Below are positions 16,035 to 24,109 of a stretch of 39,302 nt of DNA, piece after piece (the stretch's first letter is position 1; each line of letters starts with the position of its first letter). Position numbers and translations under genes: made by a program. The notes under the pieces were generated by a model, which had not been told where the DNA came from, ran no database searches, and saw only the letters and a program-made list of their open reading frames with translations. This DNA is from Sphingobacteriales bacterium (GTDB lineage: Bacteria; Bacteroidota; Bacteroidia; Chitinophagales; Chitinophagaceae). Where the stretch lies: positions 1 through 39,302 of the forward strand of contig REAR01000102.1 in NCBI GenBank assembly GCA_004295245.1, written 5' to 3'.

Positions 16035-18092
16035 ATGAAGAAATTAGGAAACTATGTTACCGGCCATTGGATAGATGGCGATGGAGAAGGACAGTTATTG
16101 TATGATGCTGTTACTGGCCATGCTTTTGCCAGCGCCACTACCCGTGGACTGGATTTTAAAACTATTACCGATTATGCCCGCCACACCGGTGGGCCTGCTT
16201 TGCGTAAAATGAGTTTTCATGAAAGAGGCCGTATGCTAAAGGCCCTTGCCCTGCACCTGCGCAACCATTTGGATGTTTTTTATAATATTAGTTATAAAAC
16301 CGGTGCCACCAAAGCAGATAGCTGGATTGATATTGAAGGAGGCATTGGTAATTTATTTACGTATGCATCTTTACGGCGCAAATTTCCGGATGAGCATTTT
16401 TGCCTGGATGGAGAATCAAATATGATTGGCAAGAACAACAGTTTTGCTGCATCGCATATACTGGTACCTAAAGAAGGTGTGGCCGTACATATTAACGCCT
16501 TTAATTTTCCGGTGTGGGGCATGTTAGAAAAAATTGCAGTAAACTTATTGGCAGGCATGCCGGCTATTGTAAAACCTGCTACCGTTACCGCTTATTTAAC
16601 CGAGGCTGTGGTAAAAGAAATTATTGCATCGGGTATTTTACCAGCAGGTGCACTACAATTATTGTGTGGCAGCGCCGGCAATTTATTAGACCATGTAACT
16701 ACGCAGGATGTGGTTACGTTTACCGGATCGGCACAAACGGGCCGCATGTTAAAAGCGCATCCAGCTATAATAAATGAAAGTGTGCCTTTTAATATGGAAG
16801 CAGATAGTTTAAACTGTATTGTTTTAGGCAGCGATGTGGAGCCGGCTTCTGCTGAATGGGATTTGTTTATTAAAGAAGTGCGTAAAGAAATGACGATAAA
16901 AGCGGGGCAAAAATGTACTGCTATCCGCCGCATTTTTGTGCCCGATAATAAAATAGAAGCTGTTTGGAAAGCAGTGGCTACTGCATTACAGCAAACTACT
17001 ATTGGCAACCCGCTGAACGAAAAAGTACGGATGGGCAGCCTGGCCGGACAAACACAAAAACAAGAAGTAAAAGAGCAGGTGCAAAAAATACTGGCAGGTT
17101 CTCAGTTAGTATATGGCAGTTTAGACAGCGTGGAATTATTAGATGCTGATGCTGCTAAAGGCGCTTTTCTTTCTCCCTTACTATTGGTAAACGAAACGCC
17201 TTTTACCAGCGAAGCCGTACATAATGTGGAAGCCTTTGGACCGGTAAGCACCATAATGCCTTATAAAAATATAGACGATGCCATTGAGCTGAGTAAAAAA
17301 GGCAAAGGCAGTTTATGTTCTTCTATTGTTACTGCCAATAGCACTCTGGCAAGGCAGTATGTTTTAGGTGCCGCCTCTCACCATGGCAGAATATTGGTAT
17401 TGAATAGTGATTGTGCTAAAGAAAGTACGGGGCATGGTTCTCCGCTGCCTTTGTTAGTGCATGGTGGGCCGGGGCGTGCCGGTGGTGGCGAGGAAATGGG
17501 AGGGTTAAGAGGTGTTAAACATTATATGCAGCGTACTGCTGTGCAGGCATCGCCAACCATGCTAACAGCAATTACAAATGTGTATCATCAATATGGTGCT
17601 GGCATTACCAACAGCATACACCCCTTTAAAAAATATTTTGAAGCATTACAGATAGGTGAGCAACTGGTAACGGATAAAAGAACTATAACTACAGAAGACA
17701 TTAACCGGTTTGCAGATTTAAGTGGCGATCATTTTTATGCACATTTACAAGAAACCGATTTTAACGGAACTATGTTTGAACGCCAGGTGGCACATGGTTA
17801 TTTAATTATGAGTATTGCTGCCGGTTTGTTTGTAGATAGCTATAAAAAAAACCCGGTGTTATTAAACTATGGTATTGATGAGTTACGGTTTACCAAACCT
17901 GTTTACCCCGGTGCTGAAATACATATTCGTTTTACCTGCAAAGAAAAGCTGCCGCAAGACCCGCGTGAGGGCACCGATATACCCAAAGGCATTGTTAAAT
18001 GGATGGTGGAAATGATTGATGAAACCAATGAAATAACTGGTGTGGCCACCATATTAACTATGGTAGCCCGCCAGCCTATTACTCATTCTTAA
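16035..18092 (+). CDS. paaZ: bifunctional PaaZ: oxepin-CoA hydrolase / semialdehyde dehydrogenase
   Basis: A 685-residue fusion. Residues ~1-520 are an aldehyde dehydrogenase with Asn157 (INAFNFP), Lys180 (IVKPATVT), general-base Glu255 (NMEADSLN) and nucleophile Cys294 (AGQKCTAIRR). Residues ~525-685 are a MaoC-type hydratase with the SGDHFYAH motif (Asp565, His570). In phenylacetate catabolism PaaZ opens the oxepin-CoA ring and oxidises the resulting aldehyde to 3-oxo-5,6-didehydrosuberyl-CoA. Both active sites look complete. The enoyl-CoA hydratase gene follows by 36 bases. None of paaABCDE, paaK, paaH or paaJ is in the window. Confidence 0.94.
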   Translation: MKKLGNYVTGHWIDGDGEGQLLYDAVTGHAFASATTRGLDFKTITDYARHTGGPALRKMSFHERGRMLKALALHLRNHLDVFYNISYKTGATKADSWIDIEGGIGNLFTYASLRRKFPDEHFCLDGESNMIGKNNSFAASHILVPKEGVAVHINAFNFPVWGMLEKIAVNLLAGMPAIVKPATVTAYLTEAVVKEIIASGILPAGALQLLCGSAGNLLDHVTTQDVVTFTGSAQTGRMLKAHPAIINESVPFNMEADSLNCIVLGSDVEPASAEWDLFIKEVRKEMTIKAGQKCTAIRRIFVPDNKIEAVWKAVATALQQTTIGNPLNEKVRMGSLAGQTQKQEVKEQVQKILAGSQLVYGSLDSVELLDADAAKGAFLSPLLLVNETPFTSEAVHNVEAFGPVSTIMPYKNIDDAIELSKKGKGSLCSSIVTANSTLARQYVLGAASHHGRILVLNSDCAKESTGHGSPLPLLVHGGPGRAGGGEEMGGLRGVKHYMQRTAVQASPTMLTAITNVYHQYGAGITNSIHPFKKYFEALQIGEQLVTDKRTITTEDINRFADLSGDHFYAHLQETDFNGTMFERQVAHGYLIMSIAAGLFVDSYKKNPVLLNYGIDELRFTKPVYPGAEIHIRFTCKEKLPQDPREGTDIPKGIVKWMVEMIDETNEITGVATILTMVARQPITHS

Positions 18093-18128
18093 CATTGTGT
18101 ACAATAAATATTGTAGTAAATTAATAGT

Positions 18129-18893
18129 ATGGAAGCATATGTAAAATCAGAAATTCATAACGGTATTTGCAGCATTGAATTTTTTCATCCGCAAAGCAAC
18201 TCCTTACCATCAAAAATATTAAATGCGCTGGCGCAGGAAATTCATCATGCTGGCATGAACGAAGATTGCAAAGTAATTATTCTGCGCAGCGCGGGCGATA
18301 AAGCGTTTTGTGCCGGCGCCTCTTTTGATGAACTCAGCAGCATTACCACAGAAAAAGCGGGGCTACAGTTTTTTAGCGGCTTTGCCCATGTAATTAATGC
18401 CATGCGCAAATGCCCTAAATTAATTATTGGCCGTATACATGGCAAATGTGTGGGTGGTGGTGTAGGCCTTGCGGCGGCAGTAGATTATGCCATTGGTGTT
18501 ACCGAAGTGAGTGTAAAACTTAGCGAGCTGGCCGTGGGTATTGGCCCTTTTGTGGTGGGCCCCGCTGTTGAAAGAAAAATTGGGACATCTGCTTTTTCTC
18601 AGTTGGCTATTGATGCCAGCATGTGGCGCAACGCAGAATGGGCCAAGCGCAAAGGATTATTGGCAGAAGTGCACGAGTCTATAGAAAACATGGATGAATC
18701 CATCCGCCGGCTGGCCGATACACTGGCGCATAGCAACCCACAAGCCATGCAAGCCATGAAAAAAATATTTTGGAAAGGCACCGAACATTGGGATGAGTTA
18801 TTAGTTGACCGTGCTTCAATAAGCGGTAGCCTGGTGCTGAGCGATTTTACCAAAAAAGCAATTGCCGGTTTTAAAACAAAACAAAAGCAATAG
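18129..18893 (+). CDS. enoyl-CoA hydratase/isomerase-family protein (probable phenylacetate pathway)
   Basis: A 254-residue crotonase-fold protein. The CoA-binding and oxyanion motifs are KAFCAGASFDEL and RIHGKCVGGGVGLAAAVDYAIG. The catalytic glutamate position is in LSELAVGIGPFVVGPAVERKIG, and a C-terminal helix contains NPQAMQAMKKIFWKG. The family hydrates or isomerises enoyl-CoA esters. Its place directly after paaZ suggests a PaaF- or PaaG-like step (dehydroadipyl-CoA hydration or epoxyphenylacetyl-CoA isomerisation), but sequence alone does not say which. A methylglutaconyl-CoA-hydratase-like role is the alternative. A dispersed repeat follows. Confidence 0.88.
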   Translation: MEAYVKSEIHNGICSIEFFHPQSNSLPSKILNALAQEIHHAGMNEDCKVIILRSAGDKAFCAGASFDELSSITTEKAGLQFFSGFAHVINAMRKCPKLIIGRIHGKCVGGGVGLAAAVDYAIGVTEVSVKLSELAVGIGPFVVGPAVERKIGTSAFSQLAIDASMWRNAEWAKRKGLLAEVHESIENMDESIRRLADTLAHSNPQAMQAMKKIFWKGTEHWDELLVDRASISGSLVLSDFTKKAIAGFKTKQKQ

Positions 18894-18904
18894 TATTTTA
18901 CCGG

Positions 18905-18966
18905 CAGCAGTAACTCCGATTAAGCATTGTTGCGTCGCACACTTCAGCTGAAGTGTGCGACGCAAT
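18905..18966 (-). repeat. GTGCGACGCAAC dispersed repeat, copy 6, fused head-to-head
   Basis: Two inverted half-elements meet at CAGCTG (18945-18950) to give a perfect 36-bp palindrome at 18930-18965. Cores are at 18929-18940 (reverse) and 18955-18965 (forward, lacking the last C). Only the reverse half keeps its right flank, ending in CTGCTGCCGG when read in element orientation. Confidence 0.92.
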
Positions 18967-19032
18967 AATATTGATTTGAAAAACTACCGCTGGCTAAAAA
19001 CTTTTCTTTTATTACAAGGTTATACCAACTGC

Positions 19033-19566
19033 ATGATAGAAACCTATACGGCTGCTAATTTTAAAAAATTGTGTAACAGGCTGGCAGCACAAGACCCTTT
19101 ATTTAAAAATATTATTGCCACGCATGGTTACCCGCCGCTTTGGGTAAGGCCTGCCAGTTTTCAAACATTGATATTAATAATATTAGAACAACAGGTTTCA
19201 TTGGCTGCCGCCTACGCTGCGTTTAAAAAATTAAAAGAAAAAATTGGCTACGTTACACCGGCTAAAATTTTAGCCATGAGTAATGAAGACTTACGCAGTT
19301 GTTATTTTACCCGCCAGAAAATAGTGTATGCCCGAGAGCTGGCTACCACCATACAAACAAGGCAATTGGTTTTAAAAAATCTGGCTGGTTTACCTGATGA
19401 AACTATTAGAACACAATTAAAAAAAATAAAAGGCATTGGCGATTGGACGGTGGATGTGTATCTGATGCATGCATTACAGCGAACTGATTTATTTCCGATG
19501 GGTGATATTGCTTTGGTTAATAGTCTGAAGCACGAAAAACAACTGGAATGCATATATAAAACGTAA
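19033..19566 (+). CDS. AlkA-type DNA-3-methyladenine glycosylase with disrupted C-terminus
   Basis: A 177-residue helix-hairpin-helix glycosylase: LILEQQVSLAAAYAAFKKLK, CYFTRQKIVYAREL, the hairpin IKGIGDWTVDVYLM (134-139) and catalytic Asp158 in FPMGDIALVNSLK. The family excises alkylated bases. The usual protein continues some 40 residues past the GDIALVN motif, but this one stops after KHEKQLECIYKT. The ancestral tail is visible one frame over at 19544-19588 (WNAYIKRKKMKLGV, then stop), directly before a terminator. An internal deletion of some 75-90 bp with frameshift is inferred. Start ATG 19033 is preferred, because the upstream GTG at 18955 lies inside a dispersed repeat. Activity is doubtful. 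Confidence 0.8.
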   Translation: MIETYTAANFKKLCNRLAAQDPLFKNIIATHGYPPLWVRPASFQTLILIILEQQVSLAAAYAAFKKLKEKIGYVTPAKILAMSNEDLRSCYFTRQKIVYARELATTIQTRQLVLKNLAGLPDETIRTQLKKIKGIGDWTVDVYLMHALQRTDLFPMGDIALVNSLKHEKQLECIYKT

Positions 19567-19588
19567 GAAAATGAAGCTGGGTGTTTAA
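19544..19588 (+). pseudogene. frameshifted C-terminal remnant of the AlkA-type gene
   Basis: In the frame shifted relative to the 19033 reading frame, these bases encode WNAYIKRKKMKLGV and a stop. This fits the usual W-x-x-Y-x-K-R-K ending of Bacteroidota AlkA-like proteins. The stop is 5 bases before the terminator stem, as expected for the original gene end. Confidence 0.55.
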
Positions 19589-19593
19589 AAATG

Positions 19594-19616
19594 AAGCCCG
19601 GTAATACCGGGCTTTT
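19594..19616 (+). terminator. rho-independent terminator after the AlkA-type gene
   Basis: AGCCCGGT and ACCGGGCT pair across AAT (8 bp, 9 with the outer A/T pair), followed by TTTTA. It may act in both directions, since fabG converges from the other side. Confidence 0.78.
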
Positions 19617-19646
19617 AATAACTTATGTTTTTCTTCAATCTCCTCG

Positions 19647-20402
19647 TTATATGTTTAACCCACCGCAGGCACTAATGGTTTGGCCGGTTACATAGCTACT
19701 CATATCAGAAGCCAGAAACAAGGTCACATTGGCAATATCTGCAGCACTGGCAAAGCGGCCCAACGGAATGCCGGTTTTATATTTATCAGCACCCTCACCT
19801 TCTTTTAAATAGCTGGTCATATCGGTTTCTACAAAACCCGGTGCAATTGCATTGCAACGTATATTGCGGCTGCCCAGTTCTTTTGCCACACTTTTAGTAA
19901 AGCCAATAATACCCGCTTTACTGGCCGCATAACTGCTTTGGCCGGCATTGCCCATTTCTCCAATAACAGAACTCATATTAATAATAGTGCCGCTCTTTGC
20001 TTTCATCATTGGGCGTATTACCTGTTTAGTCATATAAAAAACACTATTCAGGTTTATATTCATTACATCCTGCCACTGCTCTGGCGTCATGCGCAGCAAT
20101 AAATTGTCTTTAGAAATACCGGCATTGTTAACACAAATATCAATAGCTCCAAATTCTTTCAGCACATCATTTACAAACGTTTCGCATTGTGCAAAATCTC
20201 CGGCATTACTTTTATACGCTTTGGCCCTAACACCCATTGCTTGCAATTTAGTTTCTAATGCAGCAGCTTTTTCTGCGCTGCTATCGCTAACATAAGTAAA
20301 AGCCACATGGGCGCCTTGCTCAGCAAATTTTATAGCAATTGCTTCTCCAATACCACGAGCTGCACCGGTTACAATAGCTACTTTATTTTCTAATAGTTTC
20401 AT
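19647..20402 (-). CDS. fabG: 3-oxoacyl-[acyl-carrier-protein] reductase (SDR family)
   Basis: A 251-residue classical short-chain dehydrogenase. It has cofactor motif TGAARGIGEA at 12-21, NNAG in ICVNNAGISKDNLLLRM, catalytic Ser in MSSVIG, YAASK (Tyr/Lys) and APGFVETDM. The ISKDNLLLRM segment and overall length match FabG, which reduces 3-oxoacyl-ACP with NADPH in fatty-acid elongation. No other fab gene is adjacent. A near-match -7 element with an upstream TTG sits about 30-60 bases before the ATG on the minus strand, but it is not exact. Confidence 0.9.
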   Translation of the reverse strand: MKLLENKVAIVTGAARGIGEAIAIKFAEQGAHVAFTYVSDSSAEKAAALETKLQAMGVRAKAYKSNAGDFAQCETFVNDVLKEFGAIDICVNNAGISKDNLLLRMTPEQWQDVMNINLNSVFYMTKQVIRPMMKAKSGTIINMSSVIGEMGNAGQSSYAASKAGIIGFTKSVAKELGSRNIRCNAIAPGFVETDMTSYLKEGEGADKYKTGIPLGRFASAADIANVTLFLASDMSSYVTGQTISACGGLNI

Positions 20403-20474
20403 ATTGTTTCAATCTTTAATTAGGGGTTGCAAAATACATGATTTCAATTAACCAATAAAAGTGAGATTACAGCA

Positions 20475-21986
20475 CTACGGGTTGATAAAGGCAAGAATCT
20501 CTTCTACATACTTTCTATCGTTGCTAAGGCGCGGCACTTTGTGTTGCCCTCCCAGCTTGCCTTTACTTTTTAGCCAGGCATTAAAACTGCCCGTTTTTAA
20601 GGCATGCACCAATGGAATACCAAGGGCAATATCCTTGTATCGTTTCGCTTCATAATCGCTGTTCAGCGTTTTTAGGTTGGCATCTAATGCAATAATAAAT
20701 GCAGAAAGGTCAGCGGGTGTTTGTTCAAATTCAATCAGCCATTCATGTGCACCATTTGCCTGTTCTGAAAAATAAACAGGTGCAGCCGTGTAATCATTTA
20801 CCACGGCCCCTGTGGCCTCGCAGGTTAACGCAATGGCTTTATCTGTATTATCAACAATCACTTCTTCGCCAAAAGCATTCATATAATGCTTTAGCCGGCC
20901 GCTTACTTTTATGCGGTGGGGGTTCTTAGAAGTAAATTGTACTGTATCGCCTACAATATACCGCCACAAACCACCGGTGGTACTAATAACAAGCGCATAG
21001 TTTTTATGCAGCTCCACTTTATTTAATCCATATGTAACCGGAAAAGGTTTGCCATACTCTTCAATAGGCATAAACTCATAAAAAATACCATGATGGGTAA
21101 ATAATAACATCCCATCATCATCGGGGTGTTCTTGTGCTGCAAAAAAACCTTCACTGGCATTATACATTTCCAGATAATTAATTTTTTTACCAATCAGCTT
21201 TTCAAATTGTTCTCTGTAAGGCACAAAAGACACACCACCGTGTATATACAGTTCTAGATGCGGCCACACTTCATGTAAATATTGTTTGCCCGTAATTTGT
21301 AATATTCGTTTAATTAAAACAAGTGTCCATGTTGGCACACCCGATATAGAAGTAACATTTTCTTGTATAGTAGAATTGGCCAGTTGTTCAATTTTGCTTT
21401 CCCACTCATCCATTAGTGCAATACTTAATTCTGGCGTACGCACCCAATGGCTCCATTTGGGTGAGTTTTGCATCAGCACTGCACTCAGGTCGCCATACTG
21501 TATGGCATCATTTACTTTGTGCATCTGGTGGCTGCCACCAATTACCAATCCTTTGCCAGTGAGTAAATCAGAATCCGGAAAATTTTTATAGTACATGGTC
21601 AGCACATCCTTTGCTCCCTGAAAATGATTTTCTTCAAGGCTTTCATCGCTAATGGGGATGAACTTACTTTTATCGCTGGTGGTGCCGCTGCTTTTAGCAA
21701 ACCAGTTAATAGGTGTATTCCATAAAATATTCTCCTCTCCATTCATCATGCGATAGATGTATGGCTTAATAGCATCATACTCATGCACCGGAATGGTTTG
21801 CTTAAAAGATTTGGTGGAGAATAACTGATTGAAGTGGTATTTCCTTCCTATTTCAGAGTATTGTGCAGCCGTCACCAATTCCTGCAGCACTTCACGTTGT
21901 GCCGCAGCGGGTTCAGTTGTCCACTGATTGATGAACCAGAGCCTTAGCCTGGCCAGCTTTGATATGGCAGGCGATAATAACTTCAT
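20475..21986 (-). CDS. GH3-like acyl-adenylate-forming protein
   Basis: From ATG 21986 the product is 503 residues (MKLLSPAISKLARLRLWFIN). An upstream in-frame start at 22064 adds 26 residues, reaches close to a dispersed repeat and looks unlikely. GH3 landmarks are FAKSSGTTSDKSKFIPIS (ATP/AMP motif I), YLEMYNASEGFFAAQE (motif II) and VSGRLKHYMNAFGEEV (motif III). Plant GH3 enzymes join amino acids to hormones through an adenylate. Bacterial homologues are widespread in Bacteroidota but their substrates are mostly unknown, so only the adenylate-forming amidosynthetase chemistry is inferred. No tailoring genes lie beside it. Confidence 0.9.
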   Translation of the reverse strand: MKLLSPAISKLARLRLWFINQWTTEPAAAQREVLQELVTAAQYSEIGRKYHFNQLFSTKSFKQTIPVHEYDAIKPYIYRMMNGEENILWNTPINWFAKSSGTTSDKSKFIPISDESLEENHFQGAKDVLTMYYKNFPDSDLLTGKGLVIGGSHQMHKVNDAIQYGDLSAVLMQNSPKWSHWVRTPELSIALMDEWESKIEQLANSTIQENVTSISGVPTWTLVLIKRILQITGKQYLHEVWPHLELYIHGGVSFVPYREQFEKLIGKKINYLEMYNASEGFFAAQEHPDDDGMLLFTHHGIFYEFMPIEEYGKPFPVTYGLNKVELHKNYALVISTTGGLWRYIVGDTVQFTSKNPHRIKVSGRLKHYMNAFGEEVIVDNTDKAIALTCEATGAVVNDYTAAPVYFSEQANGAHEWLIEFEQTPADLSAFIIALDANLKTLNSDYEAKRYKDIALGIPLVHALKTGSFNAWLKSKGKLGGQHKVPRLSNDRKYVEEILAFINP

Positions 21987-22037
21987 ACCTATGCAGCAAA
22001 ATAGCGAAAGCTTATCACATAATAAAAAAGAAAGTGG

Positions 22038-22108
22038 CCCCAGCAATAGTACAACAAGCAGCATCCTTGCGTCGCACTCTTATACAGTATTGCATTACTC
22101 GGCTTATT
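22038..22108 (-). repeat. GTGCGACGCAAC dispersed repeat, copy 7
   Basis: Core at 22066-22077 with one change at its end (GTGCGACGCAAG). Left GTAATGCAATACTG, right GATGCTGC and TACTATTGCTGG. It lies just upstream of the GH3-like gene start. Confidence 0.82.
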
Positions 22109-22129
22109 TTAAAGTTATTTGCTAAAAGC

Positions 22130-22154
22130 AAAAGCCCCGCTTTGCGGGGCTTTT
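22130..22154 (-). terminator. rho-independent terminator after metF
   Basis: AAAAGCCCCGC-TTT-GCGGGGCTTTT, an 11-bp perfect stem, immediately after the metF stop. Confidence 0.88.
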
Positions 22155-22155
22155 A

Positions 22156-23109
22156 TTACATTACTTCTTTTACCACATTCCATATTACTTTGGGTTTACC
22201 CAATGTGTAATAATGCAATACAGGCACTCCAAATTCTTTTAATTCCTTGCTTTGTTGCGTTAGCCATTCAGTGCCAATTTTCTCCACTTCCTCATCATTC
22301 TTTGCTTTCATAATAGCAGAAGATAAATCAGTAGGTATATCCACATGAAATATTTTTGGCAACACTGTTAATTGCTTTTTATTGGTAATAGGTTTTAAAC
22401 CCGGAATAATAGGTATTTCAATACCATTTTCACGACAGATTTTTACAAAATCAAAAAACTTTTGATTATTAAAAAACATCTGCGTCATAATGTATTCAGC
22501 ACCGGCTTCCACTTTTTGTTTCAAATAAGCCATATCTGTTTCCAAATTGGGGGCTTCAAAATGCTTTTCAGGGTAGCCTGCAATACCACAACAAAAATTT
22601 GTTTTACCACCATTCTTAATATCTTCTTCCAAATAAATGCCATGGTTAAGGCTATTTACCTGCCTCAAAAGATCTAATGCATAACGGTTGCCCTCTGGGT
22701 GTGGTTCAAAAAAAGCTTCATTCTTAGCAGCATCTCCACGCAGCACCAATACATTGTCTATACCTAAAAAATTAAGATCTATTAATGCATCCTCTGTTTC
22801 ACGCTTAGAAAAACCGCCACAAATAAGGTGTGGCACCGCATCTACCTGATAGTGGTTCATAATAGCCGCGCAAATACCTACAGTACCTGGGCGCTTACGC
22901 ACTTCTACTTTTTCAAAAGTCCCATCGGCTTTTTTCTTAAACATGGTTTCTGCACGATGGTAGGTAACATTTATAAAAGAGGGCTTAAACTCCATTAAAG
23001 GATCTAAATGATCATAAATAGCACTCATGCTTTTACCCTTTAAAGGAGGCAAAACTTCAAAAGACACTAAGGTTTTACTGGCTTGGTTAATGTGATCGAT
23101 TACTTTCAT
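22156..23109 (-). CDS. metF: methylenetetrahydrofolate reductase
   Basis: A 317-residue FAD-dependent TIM-barrel enzyme: VSFEVLPPLKG at the N-terminus, FINVTYHR, PHLICGGFSKRETEDAL, LVLRGDAAK, CCGIAGYPEKH, IMTQMFFNNQKF and PIIPGLKPITN. It reduces 5,10-methylene-THF to 5-methyl-THF, the methyl donor for methionine synthesis. The length matches bacterial MetF, which lacks the eukaryotic regulatory domain. A canonical promoter lies at 23126-23156. The short 117-bp gap to lptB leaves little room for a riboswitch, and I see none. Confidence 0.95.
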   Translation of the reverse strand: MKVIDHINQASKTLVSFEVLPPLKGKSMSAIYDHLDPLMEFKPSFINVTYHRAETMFKKKADGTFEKVEVRKRPGTVGICAAIMNHYQVDAVPHLICGGFSKRETEDALIDLNFLGIDNVLVLRGDAAKNEAFFEPHPEGNRYALDLLRQVNSLNHGIYLEEDIKNGGKTNFCCGIAGYPEKHFEAPNLETDMAYLKQKVEAGAEYIMTQMFFNNQKFFDFVKICRENGIEIPIIPGLKPITNKKQLTVLPKIFHVDIPTDLSSAIMKAKNDEEVEKIGTEWLTQQSKELKEFGVPVLHYYTLGKPKVIWNVVKEVM

Positions 23110-23125
23110 TGCTTAAAATATTGCG

Positions 23126-23156
23126 CAAACATAGTATGGGTTTGCTAATAATCAAA
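23126..23156 (-). promoter_or_regulatory. metF promoter
   Basis: On the minus strand TTTG, 19 bases, then TATGTTTG: both elements fit the Bacteroidota consensus. The -7 box is 17 bases from the ATG. Confidence 0.7.
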
Positions 23157-23180
23157 ACGACGTTAAATGTTTACGTATTG

Positions 23181-23210
23181 TTTGGTATTGCATCTATTCT
23201 GGTATTTTTG
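23181..23210 (+). promoter_or_regulatory. lptB promoter
   Basis: TTTG at 23181-23184, 18 bases, then TATTTTTG at 23203-23210, both fitting the consensus. The expected start near 23217 is 10 bases before the GTG. It is divergent from the metF promoter. Confidence 0.7.
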
Positions 23211-23226
23211 TTGAAAACACACAACA

Positions 23227-23997
23227 GTGAGCCTAACTATACATACCAACGACCTTGTAAAGACGTACAAAAACAGAACAGTTGTTAACCACGTTTCTAT
23301 AAAAGTGCAGCAGGGAGAAATTGTAGGATTGTTAGGGCCCAATGGTGCTGGCAAAACTACCACGTTTTATATGGTGGTTGGCTTAATAAAACCCGATGAA
23401 GGCACAGTTTTTTTAAACGAGCAGGAAATTACCCCACTGGCCATGTACAAAAGAGCCCAAATGGGTTTAGGCTACTTACCCCAAGAAGCTTCAGTGTTTA
23501 GAAAGTTAACGGTAGAAGACAATATTAAGGCCGTACTGGAAATGACTAAACTTAGTAAGCAAGAGCAAAAAGATAAGCTGGAGGCGTTATTAGATGAATT
23601 CAGGCTGCACCATGTACGCAAAAATAATGGCGATAGCCTTAGCGGAGGCGAAAGACGCCGTACAGAAATTGCCCGTGCCCTTGCAGTAGACCCTAAGTTT
23701 ATTTTGTTGGATGAGCCTTTTGCCGGGGTAGACCCTATTGCAGTAGAAGACATTCAAACTGTAGTGGCCCGTTTAAAACAAAAAAATATTGGGGTGCTTA
23801 TTACAGACCATAATGTAAATGAAACCCTCAGCATTTGCGATCGTGCCTACCTGCTGATAGAAGGAAAGATATTTAAACATGGTACTGCTGAAGAACTGGC
23901 TGCTGACGAAAAAGTACGAAATCTCTACCTTGGCCGCAATTTTGAACTAAAACGTAAAGATTACCTGCATGAAGAGGTAATGAAGGGATTAAAATAA
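23227..23997 (+). CDS. lptB: LPS export ABC transporter ATP-binding protein LptB
   Basis: A 256-residue ABC ATPase starting at GTG 23227. It has Walker [10 protein letters not shown] at 37-45, signature [15 protein letters not shown], Walker [14 protein letters not shown] and the H-loop ITDHNV. The [11 protein letters not shown] and [11 protein letters not shown] endings are typical of LptB. LptB drives extraction of lipopolysaccharide from the inner membrane by the LptB2FGC complex and its transfer along the LptA bridge. The other lpt genes are not in the window. The GTG start is supported by a promoter ending only about 17 bases upstream. Confidence 0.93.
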   Translation: MSLTIHTNDLVKTYKNRTVVNHVSIKVQQGEIVGLLGPNGAGKTTTFYMVVGLIKPDEGTVFLNEQEITPLAMYKRAQMGLGYLPQEASVFRKLTVEDNIKAVLEMTKLSKQEQKDKLEALLDEFRLHHVRKNNGDSLSGGERRRTEIARALAVDPKFILLDEPFAGVDPIAVEDIQTVVARLKQKNIGVLITDHNVNETLSICDRAYLLIEGKIFKHGTAEELAADEKVRNLYLGRNFELKRKDYLHEEVMKGLK

Positions 23998-24109
23998 CCT
24001 AAGTCAACCAACATTCTCTTTACATAATAAGCCGGCAAAACAACCGCTGATACACTTACTAAATTTTGCCGCTTTATAATCCCCCATTATTGTAGATTTG
24101 CCGCCATTT

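Noticed and set aside
18955-19032. N-terminal extension of the AlkA-type gene starting MRRNN
   Set aside because: The GTG and the following codons are the dispersed repeat core (GTG CGA CGC AA.). The family N-terminus begins near ATG 19033.
23110-23226. A SAM or other riboswitch in front of metF
   Set aside because: The predicted metF leader is only about 10 bases, and the gap is filled by two divergent promoters.
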